A stretch of 64,000 nt of DNA from an uncultured Gellertiella sp. Lineage in GTDB: Bacteria > Pseudomonadota > Alphaproteobacteria > Rhizobiales > Rhizobiaceae. Location: contig NZ_OY735139.1 of assembly GCF_963457605.1 (NCBI RefSeq), forward strand, positions 434,001 through 498,000, given 5' to 3'. The notes beneath the pieces are model-generated. The model ran no database searches. It had not been told where the DNA came from and worked only from the letters and a program-made list of their open reading frames with translations. The position numbers and the translations under genes are program-made. This document shows positions 25,951 to 35,741 of this stretch, in pieces. Each line of letters begins with the position of its first letter. Position 1 is the stretch's first letter.

Positions 25951-27020
25951 ACCACCATTTCCACCCGGCGGTTCTTTGCCTGACCCTCTTCCGTGGCGTT
26001 CGAGGCAATGGGGGCAAGCGGCCCCAGACCCTTCGGCGTCATCCGGGCAGCCGCCACGTCGAACCGCCTGGCAAGTGCTGCAACCACGGCTTTCGCGCGC
26101 CGGGCCGAAAGATCGAGATTGTAGTCGAGCTTGCCCTTGTTGTCGGTGTGGCCGGTAATATAGACCTTCATCGCGGGATCGGCGGCCAGCGCCTTGGCCA
26201 TTTCCGCAAGCTGCGGATCGGATTCCGGCTTCAGCTCCGCCTTGTCGAAATCGAAATAGATGCCGTAGAAGGCGGCGCGCCCGTCGGTCGACAGTTTCGA
26301 GCCGATTTCGGCGGCGGCGACCGTGGTGATCTTCGCCTCCATGGCTTTGGGCTCGACCGATTCCAGCAGCACCTGCGTGGTGTTCTTCAGCGCATCGGAG
26401 ATGTCGCCATTTGCCCCGCCGGTCATCACGACCGTGTAGATCCCGACCAGCGAAACCCCTTCAGGTCCCGACTTCTTCATCAGCGCGTAGCGGATGTCGC
26501 GCACATAGTCGAACATGGCGGGGATCATCCGGTTGCGGGTATCGTCGTATCCGGCCCCCACCACCAGGGTCTGCTTGGCGTCCCAGCGGTATTTCAGGCT
26601 GGGAAAGGCCTCTCCACATTCGTCATTGCTGCATTCGAAGGCGCTGTCGAAACCCTTGGCCTTCAGCGCGTCCGCATAGTTGCGGATCACTTCCAGCGTC
26701 GAGCGTTCCTCCGGCACGATATAGATGCTGCGGGTGACCTGCCCCTCTGCTTTCTCCACCTTGTCCCAGTGCGGCTCGGAATAGCTTTTTCCGGCAGCAG
26801 CGGCGGATGGCAGGGACAGCTCGTCGAACGGCTTTTTGGTCTGCGACAGAATGAAGGACCCGCCATAGCGTCCAGTCAGCGGATTGTCGGCGCTGCCAGG
26901 TGCATCAACCGTCATCGTCGCCTTGAACTTGTCCTCCGCCATGCCCCGTGGCGGCATGCCGAGAAGAAGTGCCGCTCCCCAGACGAGGGCGAGAACGGTA
27001 CGACCGGTAGAAATGCGCAT
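25944..27020 (-). CDS. OmpA-family protein with DUF4892-like N-terminal domain
   Basis: A 358-residue exported protein: signal peptide to about MAEDK (27-31), a central domain resembling DUF4892 (PAMFDYVRDIRYALMKKSG, YGIYFDFDKAELKPES), and a C-terminal OmpA peptidoglycan-binding domain with ITGHTDNKGKLDYNLDLSARRAKAV and the closing NRRVEMVVQ. It likely anchors the envelope to peptidoglycan. ATG at 27020 has an AAAGGA ribosome site. It sits between ccoP and fixG but has its own orientation-compatible gap with a terminator, so co-regulation with the oxidase is not implied. Confidence 0.85.
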   Translation of the reverse strand: MRISTGRTVLALVWGAALLLGMPPRGMAEDKFKATMTVDAPGSADNPLTGRYGGSFILSQTKKPFDELSLPSAAAAGKSYSEPHWDKVEKAEGQVTRSIYIVPEERSTLEVIRNYADALKAKGFDSAFECSNDECGEAFPSLKYRWDAKQTLVVGAGYDDTRNRMIPAMFDYVRDIRYALMKKSGPEGVSLVGIYTVVMTGGANGDISDALKNTTQVLLESVEPKAMEAKITTVAAAEIGSKLSTDGRAAFYGIYFDFDKAELKPESDPQLAEMAKALAADPAMKVYITGHTDNKGKLDYNLDLSARRAKAVVAALARRFDVAAARMTPKGLGPLAPIASNATEEGQAKNRRVEMVVQ

Positions 27021-27129
27021 GGGCAGTCCTTTCGCAGGAAGATTTTTTATTAAGTAGAAGTTATCTCTTCCCCGGCCTTGCACAAGCCCCAGTGTTACGC
27101 AAAACCGGTGGCTCCATCCCCCGGCACAC

Positions 27130-27157
27130 AAAAAAAAGCCACGCCCGAAGGCGTGGC
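27130..27157 (-). terminator. Rho-independent terminator of ccoNOQP
   Basis: On the minus strand GCCACGCC-TTCG-GGCGTGGC forms a perfect 8-bp stem with a stable TTCG loop, followed directly by eight T residues. It lies 26 bases after the ccoP stop codon. Confidence 0.92.
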
Positions 27158-27183
27158 CAGGGTGGGGAACCCTGTTTGAAACC

Positions 27184-28047
27184 CTATTCGCCGCCGCCGA
27201 GCGAATGAACGTAGACGGCGAGTTGCTTGACGGTGGCATCGCCAAGGCGCGGCCCCCAGGCAGGCATCACGCCATGCTTGGGATGGGTGACCTGTGCGAT
27301 GATGGCGTCCTCGCCCTCGCCCTTCAGCCAGATGGCGTCAGACAGGTTCGGCGCACCGAATTCGCGGTTGCCCTGCGCCTTGTCGCCATGGCAGGCCACG
27401 CAGTTCTCGGTGAAGACCTGCTTGCCGGGGGCGACAAGTGCCGGGTCCGACGGCGTATGGGACAGGCTCCAGACAAAGGCGGCGACCTGCTTGATCTGTT
27501 CCGGCTTCAGCACTTCGCCGAAGGCGGGCATTTCCGAGGTGCGGGTGTCGGGATCGGCATCGAAGCGGATGCCATGGGTGACGGTCTTGTAGATATCCTC
27601 GACCTTGCCGCCCCACAGCCAGTCATTGTCGTTGAGGTTGGGGAAGCCCGGCCCGCCGGCCGCGCCCGAGCCGTGGCAGGGCGCGCAGTTGTTCTTGAAG
27701 GCCGAAGCACCGCCTGCGGTGGCAAATTCCAGCAGCGCCTTGTCCTTGGCGATGTCGCCGACCGGCGTTGCGGCGATCTTGTCGAGGGTCGCCTTCTGCG
27801 CAGCCTTTGCCGCGTCCATTTCCCGGGTCAGCTCGGCACGGCTGGAAAAGCCCGACGTGCCCTTCGTATTGCCCGACAGCAGCGGGATCGCGGGATAGAC
27901 AATCACGTAGCCGATGGCCCAGAGGATCGTCGCATAGAAGGTCCAGACCCACCAGCGGGGCATGGGATTGTTGAGTTCGCGAATGCCATCCCACTCATGG
28001 CCAGTGGTCGAGATGCCACTGATTTCGTCGATATGCTGTTCTGACAT
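27184..28047 (-). CDS. ccoP: cbb3-type cytochrome c oxidase subunit III, dihaem CcoP/FixP
   Basis: A 287-residue membrane-anchored dihaem cytochrome c: one N-terminal transmembrane helix (about 33-53, WWVWTFYATILWAIGYVIVY) and two class-I haem motifs, CAPCH (about 119) and CVACH (about 214), with axial Met in MPAFGEVL and MPAWGPRL. It passes electrons to CcoO/CcoN. The ATG at 28047 with AAGGAGG is preferred over a TTG two codons upstream; the ribosome site lies within the end of ccoQ. Confidence 0.95.
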   Translation of the reverse strand: MSEQHIDEISGISTTGHEWDGIRELNNPMPRWWVWTFYATILWAIGYVIVYPAIPLLSGNTKGTSGFSSRAELTREMDAAKAAQKATLDKIAATPVGDIAKDKALLEFATAGGASAFKNNCAPCHGSGAAGGPGFPNLNDNDWLWGGKVEDIYKTVTHGIRFDADPDTRTSEMPAFGEVLKPEQIKQVAAFVWSLSHTPSDPALVAPGKQVFTENCVACHGDKAQGNREFGAPNLSDAIWLKGEGEDAIIAQVTHPKHGVMPAWGPRLGDATVKQLAVYVHSLGGGE

Positions 28048-28049
28048 GC

Positions 28050-28202
28050 TCAATCCTCCTTGAGAGGGATACTTGCGGCCTCAGCGGCCTGTGACTTGCC
28101 ACCCGGACGCAGCGTGAAAACGATGACGCCCAGGAAAAACAGGCCCATCGCAATCATCGCCCAGCTGTCGGCGAACTGGCGCATGGCGGTATAGGTTTCC
28201 AT
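28050..28202 (-). CDS. ccoQ: cbb3-type oxidase subunit CcoQ/FixQ
   Basis: A 50-residue protein, METYTAMRQFADSWAMIAMG then one membrane helix to about residue 31 and a short polar tail ending SIPLKED. This is the typical small subunit IV that stabilises the complex. Its stop is two bases before the ccoP start codon and it begins ten bases after ccoO. Confidence 0.93.
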   Translation of the reverse strand: METYTAMRQFADSWAMIAMGLFFLGVIVFTLRPGGKSQAAEAASIPLKED

Positions 28203-28212
28203 CGTCGCCTCC

Positions 28213-28944
28213 TCAGCGGTAGCCGGTTTCGTCGTTGTAGGTGGAGTAATCGACCAGAGTGCCGAGCATCTGGAGATAGGCGATCAGCGCATCCATTTCG
28301 GAGACCCTGGTCGGGTCGCCGTCGAAATCGCCGACCTTGGCCTTCGGATAGCGGGCGAGCAGACCCTTGGTATCCGCATTGGGATCAGCCTGGGCGGCGA
28401 GATCCGCTTCGGCATTGTCGATCATCTCGCTGGTGTAGGGCACGCCGACATCGGTGTTGGCGACGAGGTTGCCCGTCACGTTTTCGAATTTCAGCGGCGT
28501 ATCCTTCAGGAAGGAATAGCTCGGCATGATCGATTCCGGCACGACATCGCGCGGTTCGGTCAGGTGCTGGACATGCCACTGGTTGGAATAGCGGTCGCCG
28601 ACACGGGCCAGATCCGGCCCGGTGCGCTTGGAGCCCCACTGGAAGGGATGGTCATACATCGATTCCGCGGCAAGCGAATAATGGCCGTAGCGCTCCACTT
28701 CGTCGCGGAACGGACGGATCATCTGGCTGTGGCAGAGATAGCAGCCTTCGCGGATGTAGATGTTGCGGCCGGCAAGCTCCAGCGGCGAATAGGGCCGCAT
28801 GCCGTCGACCTTTTCGATCGTGTTCTGGAGATAGAACAGCGGCGCGATTTCGACGATGCCGCCGATGGTAACGACAAGCAGCGAGAAGACCAGGAGAAGG
28901 CTCGCGTTCCGTTCGATTATGCTGTGTTTGTCAAGAATGGACAT
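28213..28944 (-). CDS. ccoO: cbb3-type cytochrome c oxidase subunit II, monohaem CcoO/FixO
   Basis: A 243-residue cytochrome c with an N-terminal membrane anchor (16-38) and one haem motif CYLCH (68-72) followed by [15 protein letters not shown], the standard CcoO signature; axial Met probably in SIMPSYSFL. It forms the catalytic core with CcoN. Confidence 0.95.
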   Translation of the reverse strand: MSILDKHSIIERNASLLLVFSLLVVTIGGIVEIAPLFYLQNTIEKVDGMRPYSPLELAGRNIYIREGCYLCHSQMIRPFRDEVERYGHYSLAAESMYDHPFQWGSKRTGPDLARVGDRYSNQWHVQHLTEPRDVVPESIMPSYSFLKDTPLKFENVTGNLVANTDVGVPYTSEMIDNAEADLAAQADPNADTKGLLARYPKAKVGDFDGDPTRVSEMDALIAYLQMLGTLVDYSTYNDETGYR

Positions 28945-28956
28945 CGATCCACCTCC

Positions 28957-30576
28957 TTATTCGGCTGCCAGGACAGCAGGAACGCTACCGGCAATCGGTG
29001 CTTCGTTCCGCTGATGGCCACGGATGGTCATGAAGACGTTGTAGGCCATGACGAGGCCGCCAACGAGGTAGAGGGTGCCGCCCACCGCGCGCAGCACGTA
29101 GTAGGGGAACATGGCCTTGACCGATTCGGCGAAGGAATAGACCAGGAAGCCCTGGGCATCATATTCGCGCCACATCAGGCCCTGCTGGATACCGGCAACC
29201 CAGAGAACGGCGGCATAGATGACGATGCCGAGGGTGGCCAGCCAGAAGTGCCAGTTGATCATCCGCATGCTGTACATCCGCTCGCGGTTCCACAGCTTCG
29301 GCACAAGATAGTAGATGGCCCCGAAGGTGATCATGCCAACCCAGCCGAGCGCCCCGGAATGCACGTGACCGATGGTCCATTCGGTATAGTGGCTGAGTGA
29401 GTTGACGGCCTTGATCGACATCATCGGGCCTTCGAAGGTCGACATGCCGTAGAAGGCCAGAGCAATCACCATCAGGCGGATGATCGGATCGGTGCGGATC
29501 TTGTCCCAGGCGCCGGACAGCGTCATCAGGCCGTTGATCATGCCGCCCCAGGAGGGCATCCACAGCATGATCGAGAAGACCATGCCCAGCGTCTGCGCCC
29601 AGTCAGGCAGGGCAGTATAATGCAGGTGGTGCGGACCGGCCCAGATATACATGAAGATCAGCGCCCAGAAGTGGATGATCGACAGCCGGTAGGAATAGAC
29701 CGGACGACCGGCCTGCTTGGGAATGAAATAATACATCATGCCGAGGAAGCCTGCGGTGAGGAAGAAGCCCACGGCATTGTGGCCATACCACCATTGGGTC
29801 AGCGCATCCTGCACGCCGGAGAACAGCGAATAGCTCTTCACACCGAGGAAGGAGACCGGGACCGCCAGGTTGTTGACGATATGCAGCATGGCAATCGTCA
29901 CGATGAAGGCCAGATAGAACCAGTTGGCCACATAGATGTGGGGTTCCTTGCGCTTCAGGATGGTGCCGAGGAAGACGACGAGATAGGCCACCCAGACGAT
30001 GGTCAGCCACAGGTCGACATACCATTCCGGCTCGGCATATTCCCGGCCCTGGGTAATGCCCAGCAGATAGCCGGTCGCCGCCATGACGATGAACAGCTGA
30101 TAGCCCCAGAACACGAACCAGCCGAGCGAACCGCCGAACAGGCGGGCGCGCGAGGTACGCTGCACGACATAGAGCGAGGTGGTGATCAGGGCATTGCCGC
30201 CAAAGGCGAAAATCACCCCCGACGTATGCAGCGGCCGCAGACGGCCAAAATTCAGGTAGGGCTCGATATTGAGGTCCGGAAAGGCCAGCTGCAGCGCGAT
30301 GACCACGCCGACCAGAAAGCCGACCACGCCCCAGAACACCGTGGCAATGACGCCGTAGCGGATCACCTCATCGAAATATTCCGACCGGGACGCACTGGCA
30401 ATGGCACCAGCGGGCGCAAAATTGATGCGGCGCAGCATCAGGACGAACCCGATGGCCAGCGACACGAACAGGACCACCATATGGGCCTGAAACAGGCTGT
30501 CCTGGGCGAAGGCTGCCCCCAGTATGGCGAGGAACGCCCCCACGCCAATCAGTATCGTTTCTATTGGATAGTTCAT
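28957..30576 (-). CDS. ccoN: cbb3-type cytochrome c oxidase subunit I CcoN/FixN
   Basis: A 539-residue haem-copper oxidase subunit with at least 12 helices. Conserved ligands appear in [17 protein letters not shown] (low-spin haem His), [18 protein letters not shown] (CuB and Tyr region), [13 protein letters not shown] (CuB His pair) and [16 protein letters not shown] (haem His). It reduces oxygen at very low concentration. ATG at 30576 begins the known N-terminus; the gene opens ccoNOQP and is preceded by a perfect Fnr/FixK box 116 bases upstream. Confidence 0.96.
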   Translation of the reverse strand: MNYPIETILIGVGAFLAILGAAFAQDSLFQAHMVVLFVSLAIGFVLMLRRINFAPAGAIASASRSEYFDEVIRYGVIATVFWGVVGFLVGVVIALQLAFPDLNIEPYLNFGRLRPLHTSGVIFAFGGNALITTSLYVVQRTSRARLFGGSLGWFVFWGYQLFIVMAATGYLLGITQGREYAEPEWYVDLWLTIVWVAYLVVFLGTILKRKEPHIYVANWFYLAFIVTIAMLHIVNNLAVPVSFLGVKSYSLFSGVQDALTQWWYGHNAVGFFLTAGFLGMMYYFIPKQAGRPVYSYRLSIIHFWALIFMYIWAGPHHLHYTALPDWAQTLGMVFSIMLWMPSWGGMINGLMTLSGAWDKIRTDPIIRLMVIALAFYGMSTFEGPMMSIKAVNSLSHYTEWTIGHVHSGALGWVGMITFGAIYYLVPKLWNRERMYSMRMINWHFWLATLGIVIYAAVLWVAGIQQGLMWREYDAQGFLVYSFAESVKAMFPYYVLRAVGGTLYLVGGLVMAYNVFMTIRGHQRNEAPIAGSVPAVLAAE

Positions 30577-30691
30577 TGTTGGAATCCCCCAACGTCTTTG
30601 CTGATCACTCGCAAAAGCGGACAGGCGGGAAAACCCGCCGAATCCGCCTTTGCGTCGTGCGTCCAATTTGCATTGAAGTGAAAGAAGAGCC

Positions 30692-30705
30692 TTGATTCAG
30701 ATCAA
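30692..30705. promoter_or_regulatory. Fnr/FixK-type box upstream of ccoN
   Basis: TTGATTCAGATCAA matches TTGAT-N4-ATCAA exactly. It lies 116 bases from the ccoN start and 141 from the chosen start of the divergent hemerythrin gene, so it may serve both. Confidence 0.88.
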
Positions 30706-30846
30706 GGCGGGACATGCGAAATCAGCTGATAAGCAAGCGATGAAATGAGGTTGATGCCTGCGTCGCGGAGCGGCGCACCATGCCGGGAGAACTGCCAGAT
30801 GAAGCCAAGCGACCGTCCTTTGCCCTTTTCTGCCCGGAAGGGTGAA

Positions 30847-31299
30847 ATGGCAAGGAATGTCCATCCGGTGCCCGCCACGCCCTCGCGGTCCTTCATGCTC
30901 TCCAGCCAGGACGAGCAGCTGGCACTGTGCAGGGAGCTGGAAAACATTGCCGATTCCCTGCCCTCAAGCATCAACCGGCAAAAATGCATCTATGCAGCCC
31001 AGGCACTGCAGCCGCTGATGAAGGCAACGCATGACTATGAGGAAAGCGTGTTCTTCCCGTGGCTGGAGACGTCAGGAGCAGCCAGTCCGGCACTCGGCGA
31101 GACCCTGACCCGGCTGAAGTTCGAACATTTCGAAGACGAATGCTACGCCGAGGACCTGGTGGATGTGCTGCTGAAGCTCGGCCGGGCGGAGCCTGTCAAT
31201 GTCGAGGCGACCGGCTACATGCTGCGCGGCTTCTTCGAAGCGCTGCGCCGCCACATCGCCTTTGAGCGGGAACACCTGATGAGCGAGCTTGGCGCCTGA
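30847..31299 (+). CDS. Hemerythrin domain-containing protein
   Basis: About 150 residues forming a four-helix bundle with hemerythrin-like ligand patterns: THDYEESVFFPWLE (H-x3-E), FEHFEDECYAEDL and RRHIAFEREHLMSELGA (H-x4-E). Bacterial hemerythrins bind oxygen, NO or iron through a di-iron site. The start is uncertain: ATG codons occur at 30745, 30754, 30799 and 30847; the last is chosen for a GGAAGGG ribosome site, and upstream residues look non-domain. It diverges from ccoN across the Fnr-type box, which fits an oxygen-linked role. Confidence 0.8.
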   Translation: MARNVHPVPATPSRSFMLSSQDEQLALCRELENIADSLPSSINRQKCIYAAQALQPLMKATHDYEESVFFPWLETSGAASPALGETLTRLKFEHFEDECYAEDLVDVLLKLGRAEPVNVEATGYMLRGFFEALRRHIAFEREHLMSELGA

Positions 31300-31319
31300 A
31301 CCGTGGTCCTGCGCCGGGC

Positions 31320-32018
31320 TCAATGGCCCAGTTCAGACGACCTGGCCGCATCGACATTGGCCACCATCACCGAGCCGGTGATCCGGCGCTCGATATTGCG
31401 CAGCGGCGTCAGGCGGACGTGATACTGCAGCCGCGCCGTTTCGGTGCTCAGCGACGGGGCCCGGAATTCCCGGAACGCACCGGCAAGACACATGTCGAGA
31501 TTGTTCCGGTAGAATTCGTCAAACACCGCCATGTTGCAAAAACTGGCAAGCGGCTTGCCGACCAGCTGGCGCGGCAGGAAATGCAGGTCTTCCGCCATGA
31601 TCGCATTGCAGTAGAGGAACCGGTAATCCGCCGAGATCACCGCGACACGGGCAACCGCCTGCGTGTCATTGGCCACCGGTGCTTCGACGGGCGGCAGCGG
31701 GATCTGGACATAGGCGCTGGTAGCGGGATCGCCCGAGGGCAGTTGACCGCCCTTGAAATAGTGCGAGATGATCTCCGACAGCTTTGCCGAAAGCCGCACC
31801 ACCGTCGCGGCATCATCGGAGCGGCGAACGAGGATATCGGTGATGAATTTCAACTGCTTGTGCAGCTCTGCCGTATCGGCGGCGCGATAGATCAGGATAT
31901 CTTCCAGAAGCGGATCGATCTCCCGGTCCAGTGCCTGCACGACCTTGTCCTCGCCCAGTTGCACGGCGCGCTCGATCTGGGATTCGATATTGGAGAAAAT
32001 TTCCATACGAGACAGCAA
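31320..32018 (-). CDS. PAS domain-containing protein, paralogue A
   Basis: A 232-residue cytosolic protein. The N-terminal half is helical (QALDREIDPLLEDILIYRA, about 28-46), followed by a Pro-rich linker and a C-terminal PAS domain (about 118-225; VISADYRFLYCNA, then LVGKPLASF). No output domain, HTH, kinase or cyclase motif is seen. Start: a TTG at 32018 with GGAGG five bases upstream, or ATG at 32006. Paralogous to the next gene upstream. Function unknown; PAS domains sense redox, oxygen or ligands and the neighbourhood is respiratory. Confidence 0.75.
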   Translation of the reverse strand: MLSRMEIFSNIESQIERAVQLGEDKVVQALDREIDPLLEDILIYRAADTAELHKQLKFITDILVRRSDDAATVVRLSAKLSEIISHYFKGGQLPSGDPATSAYVQIPLPPVEAPVANDTQAVARVAVISADYRFLYCNAIMAEDLHFLPRQLVGKPLASFCNMAVFDEFYRNNLDMCLAGAFREFRAPSLSTETARLQYHVRLTPLRNIERRITGSVMVANVDAARSSELGH

Positions 32019-32476
32019 GACAACCTCCGAATTTGCCCACAGCCCCCTCTCCGGCGCTGTTTGTGGACAGGTCTGACTGACCAGACTGGATCACTCCGCA
32101 TGCCCTGCAGCGGCCCCCATCACTGGAAACCTAACATGACATTCTTTCATGTTCAATAATATGAATACTCTGTAACAGATCACAAATATTAACGAAAAAC
32201 CCGGCGAAATTGGCCTTTGAAAACATTTGGGAAGTCGTGCGAAAAGTGACATAAGGCCAAAAATGTGACAGGTTAACATATTGATATCACACCTTTTGTT
32301 TGAATTTACGAAACAGAATTCGCGCAAAAGTACAAAGGCTGGAATACAACTTTATTCGTGATATTTATCAAATAGATCAGTTTTAAACTACTATAAGTTG
32401 TATATCATGACATAAAACAATTTCGCCCGGAACCAGGTCCGGGCGAAGCGCAGGAAAATCAGGACAGGCCGGTCGT
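32019..32476. other. AT-rich intergenic stretch between the PAS genes
   Basis: About 460 bases, markedly more AT-rich than the genes. It contains GTGATATTTATCAA (32358-32371), one base off the Fnr box consensus but about 340 bases from the nearest downstream start. A 78-codon leftward frame (32091-32327) lacks a plausible product. I see no RNA gene. Confidence 0.4.
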
Positions 32477-33217
32477 TCAGGCAGCGTTCGCCGTGGCGGA
32501 CTGACGCCGGTCCGGCAGTTCTTCCATCACCAGCAGCGCGCCGATCAGCACCGAGTCCGGCGCATAATAGGGCGACAGCCGGCTGCGGATCACCACCGTG
32601 CGACCGGACATCTGGTCGGCATAGGTATAGTCGGAAATCTCGCCACCAAAGCAGCGGTCGAGTTTTTCCTTGAAGCCCTGCACGAAGCGGTGCAGGCCGA
32701 TGAACTCGCCGATGTGACGGCCGAGCAATTCTTCCGGCGCACGGCTCAGCGCCGAGGCATTGGTCTCGTTGGTGAAGACGAAGCGGTAATCCGGCGCGAT
32801 GACCGATACCCGGTTGGACAGGCTGTCCAGCAGGGCCACGTCGATCCCCCTGCCCGCGAATGCGTCAACGGCGCTCAGGACCGGGGCGACGCTGTTTTCC
32901 AGCATATCGGGTGCAAATCCACCGATCTGGCCGGGAATGATATGACGCTCGACCACCTTTTGCAGGTTTTCCGCGTGCCGCAGCACGCAACAGGCGTCCT
33001 GCGCCTCGCGCTTCAGCAATTCGATCGCCACAAGGAACTGCAGCTGGATTTCGATGCCGTTGCTGGCTTCGCGGGCGAAAATGGAATCGAGCAGGCTCTC
33101 CACTTCCCGGTCGAGAATGTCGATGGAGGCTTCGTCGAGTTCGCCGACAGCCTTCTTGAGCTGGGCATACTTAAACCAGAATATATCGATCAGGTCTTTC
33201 AATTCACTGTCTCCCAT
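32477..33217 (-). CDS. PAS domain-containing protein, paralogue B
   Basis: A 246-residue protein of the same build as its neighbour: helical N-terminal part with ILDREVESLLDSIFAREA (about 48-65), then a PAS domain (about 135-235) with VIAPDYRFVFTNETN and LLGRHIGEFIGLH. Two adjacent cysteines (QDACCVLRH) occur at about 94-95. No output domain. The two proteins align in both halves, pointing to a tandem duplication with strong divergence. Ribosome site weak. Function unknown. Confidence 0.75.
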   Translation of the reverse strand: MGDSELKDLIDIFWFKYAQLKKAVGELDEASIDILDREVESLLDSIFAREASNGIEIQLQFLVAIELLKREAQDACCVLRHAENLQKVVERHIIPGQIGGFAPDMLENSVAPVLSAVDAFAGRGIDVALLDSLSNRVSVIAPDYRFVFTNETNASALSRAPEELLGRHIGEFIGLHRFVQGFKEKLDRCFGGEISDYTYADQMSGRTVVIRSRLSPYYAPDSVLIGALLVMEELPDRRQSATANAA

Positions 33218-33720
33218 GCAGCCGACATGCAGCCAGCCTGCTGTTCCCTGTCAGGTCCAGTCACTGTCAATGCGCCCTTCCGGGCGCCAAATGCGTCAAA
33301 ATGCGATAAAGCGATGCGCTGTTTCCTGTACCTGCCCAACCTCCAGGGAGGTCTGGCAACCGGAACGGCTCATTTATCGCGCCCCCGGCACTGCTGCTCC
33401 CCAAGCCAGCAAACACCATACCGGGCATCTTATCCATGCATCCGCCCGCCTGTGGCAGTGACGGATTCAGCACCCAAAGACACAACCAAATCGTGCGACG
33501 AATGGTTAAAATTCTGTTTAGTTGTTCTGTTAAATAATTGTACATAGCATCTATACTTATTCAACCGTGCGACACCTCCACAGCGCCGCGCAATGGCACC
33601 TTTTTTGGATGGAACGCCAAATAATGCGTCTTTTTTGGTTGAATTAGCAAACACTTGTCACCTGTATCGTGTGAATGACGCGTTCAGCACGCAACATTGG
33701 GGCGAATCCCGGCGATCACG
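33218..33720. other. AT-rich intergenic stretch upstream of the PAS gene
   Basis: About 500 bases between the PAS gene start and the end of lpxXL. Composition is low in GC in its right half (33500-33680), with TTTTTT runs at 33602 and 33628. No supported reading frame or RNA gene. It should hold the promoter for the PAS gene and the 3' end of the lipid A operon transcript. Confidence 0.4.
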
Positions 33721-34650
33721 CTACAGTTGATTCTTTACGTTCCAGCGGTCGTGATACCACAGCCATTGCTCCGGATATTCGCGGACCCAGCTTTCAACCT
33801 TGTCGTTCAAAAGCTGCGCGGTGGCGTTGACGTCGAGACTGCCGTCGGCGCGTTTGGGCAAGTCGATCTTCGGCTCGATTTCCAGCCGGTAGCGGTTGCC
33901 CGGAAGCCGGATCGAGCGGGCGGGATAGACCTCGCAATGGAACTGGCGGGCGAGTTTGGCCAGCAGCGGATTGGTCTGCACCTTCTGGCCGAAGAAATCG
34001 GTATGAACACCGCGCTGAAATTTCTGGTCGACCAGCACGCCCACCCCGCCGCCGCGCTCGAGCGTCTGCGCCAGCGCGAAGGAGGACCCGGCGTGGGAGG
34101 GCACCAGCTTGCCCATCCGGCTTGAGCGAAAGTCGAACACCTTCTTGCCGATATAGGGATTGTTCGGCGGGCGGAACAGTACCGTCACCGACAGGCCAAA
34201 GGCATTGCCCGCCACCGGCAGCAGTTCGAAACAGCCGGAATGGGCGGTAAAGACGATGAAGGGCCGCGGATTGTCGCGCAGGTCGAGAAAGATCGGGATG
34301 CCCGAGACCTCGATCCGCCCCGGTGTATCGCTCGCCGGGTCGAAATCGAAGATCTGGTCGAGGAACACATATTCCGCCACCATCCGCCCGAGACTGCCCC
34401 AGCTGGCAAGCGCGATCCCGCGGATCTCCGCCTCGCCCTTTTCCGGGAAAGCCGCCTTCAGATTGCGCAGCACCAGCCGCTGGCGTCCGGTCAGGGGTCC
34501 GATCCTGCGCATCACCCGGTCGGCGACATCAATTGCCGCATCGGCCGGCAGCAGCTTCAGCAGGTTGAGAAAGCCGAAAGCCGCCTGCGCAATCAGCCAC
34601 TGGCGGAAATGGTAGAGGGCCAGGACGAGACGGGTGATGACCAGCCGCAT
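33721..34650 (-). CDS. lpxXL: Very-long-chain acyltransferase LpxXL (HtrB/LpxL superfamily)
   Basis: A 309-residue lysophospholipid-acyltransferase-family protein: N-terminal hydrophobic anchor, catalytic HSGCFELLP (H-x4-E type, about 136-144), and VGVLVDQKFQRGVHTDFFG. In rhizobia LpxXL transfers 27-hydroxyoctacosanoate from AcpXL to lipid A. It is the last gene of the acpXL cluster, six bases after adh, which supports this role over a generic lauroyltransferase. Confidence 0.92.
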   Translation of the reverse strand: MRLVITRLVLALYHFRQWLIAQAAFGFLNLLKLLPADAAIDVADRVMRRIGPLTGRQRLVLRNLKAAFPEKGEAEIRGIALASWGSLGRMVAEYVFLDQIFDFDPASDTPGRIEVSGIPIFLDLRDNPRPFIVFTAHSGCFELLPVAGNAFGLSVTVLFRPPNNPYIGKKVFDFRSSRMGKLVPSHAGSSFALAQTLERGGGVGVLVDQKFQRGVHTDFFGQKVQTNPLLAKLARQFHCEVYPARSIRLPGNRYRLEIEPKIDLPKRADGSLDVNATAQLLNDKVESWVREYPEQWLWYHDRWNVKNQL

Positions 34651-34656
34651 GGCGGA

Positions 34657-35685
34657 TCAGTCCATCTTCAGGATGATCTTGCCGAAGATCTGGCGACCTT
34701 CCATCCGTTCGAGCGCCCTGTCGATTTCGCCAAAAGTCACCTCGGTGTCGATGACGGGATGGACGAGGCCGCGCGCCATCTTCTGCATGGCATTGGCCAT
34801 GTTTTCCATCCGGCAGCCGAAGGAGCCGATCAGCCGCAATTGCTGCTGGAACAGCATCATCAGGTTGATGTCGGTCGATACGCCAGACGTCGAGCCGCAG
34901 GTGACCAGCCGTCCGCCGCGCTTCATGCACAGCATCGAGCCTGCCCAGGTGTCCTTGCCGACATGTTCGAAGACCACGTCGACACCCTTCTTCTTCGTCA
35001 GCTTGCGCACCACGCCTTCGAAACGGTCAGTGCGGTAGTTGATGACGTGATCGGCACCCAGCGCCTTCGCCTTCTCGATCTTGTCGTCGGAGCCGACGGT
35101 GGTGATCACGGTGCAGCCGATCTTCCTGGCGAGCTGGATTGCCGCTGTGCCGATGCCGGAACCGCCGGCATGGACGAGGATGGTTTCACCCGGCTCGAGC
35201 TTCGCATTGTCGAACAGCATGTGCTCGACCGTGCCGAAGGTGACCGGAGCCAGCGCAGCGGCCACCGCATCGACGCCGGGAGGTGCGGGCACCAGCAGGC
35301 GGGCAGGCAGGTTGATCTTTTCCTGCGCAAAGCCATCGAGATGGAAACCATGCACGCCGCCGACATGTTCGCAGAGATTGTCGCGGCCTTCGCGGCAGGG
35401 GCGGCAGAGGCCGCAGGTGCGCGCGCCATAGACCGAAACCAGCTGGCCCGGCAGCACATTGGCAACGCCGGGGCCGATCTGGTCGACCACGCCCGAGGCT
35501 TCCGCGCCGATCACCAGCGGCATCTTGCGCTTGGCAAAGGCCATGCCGCGCCAGCCCCAGACATCGATATGGTTGAGCGCAACCGCCTTGACCCGCAGCG
35601 TCACTTCGCCGGGGCCGGGAGCCTCCGGTTCCGGCAGGTCCACGGTTTCAAGGCGGCGGTCTTCGATCAGTTGCAAGGCGCGCAT
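34657..35685 (-). CDS. Zinc-binding alcohol dehydrogenase of the VLCFA cluster (Adh2XL)
   Basis: A 342-residue medium-chain dehydrogenase: GroES-like N-terminal part with the structural-zinc cysteines CGLCRPCREGRDNLC (about 96-110), and Rossmann fold VHAGGSGIGTAAIQLA. In the rhizobial acpXL locus the corresponding protein is encoded in the same place. Its exact step in making the 27-hydroxylated acyl chain is not established here. Confidence 0.88.
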   Translation of the reverse strand: MRALQLIEDRRLETVDLPEPEAPGPGEVTLRVKAVALNHIDVWGWRGMAFAKRKMPLVIGAEASGVVDQIGPGVANVLPGQLVSVYGARTCGLCRPCREGRDNLCEHVGGVHGFHLDGFAQEKINLPARLLVPAPPGVDAVAAALAPVTFGTVEHMLFDNAKLEPGETILVHAGGSGIGTAAIQLARKIGCTVITTVGSDDKIEKAKALGADHVINYRTDRFEGVVRKLTKKKGVDVVFEHVGKDTWAGSMLCMKRGGRLVTCGSTSGVSTDINLMMLFQQQLRLIGSFGCRMENMANAMQKMARGLVHPVIDTEVTFGEIDRALERMEGRQIFGKIILKMD

Positions 35686-35741
35686 ACATCTATCCTTCGC
35701 CCGGAGGCGGTCTGAAAGTCGAATGGTCTGGAGATCCGCTT

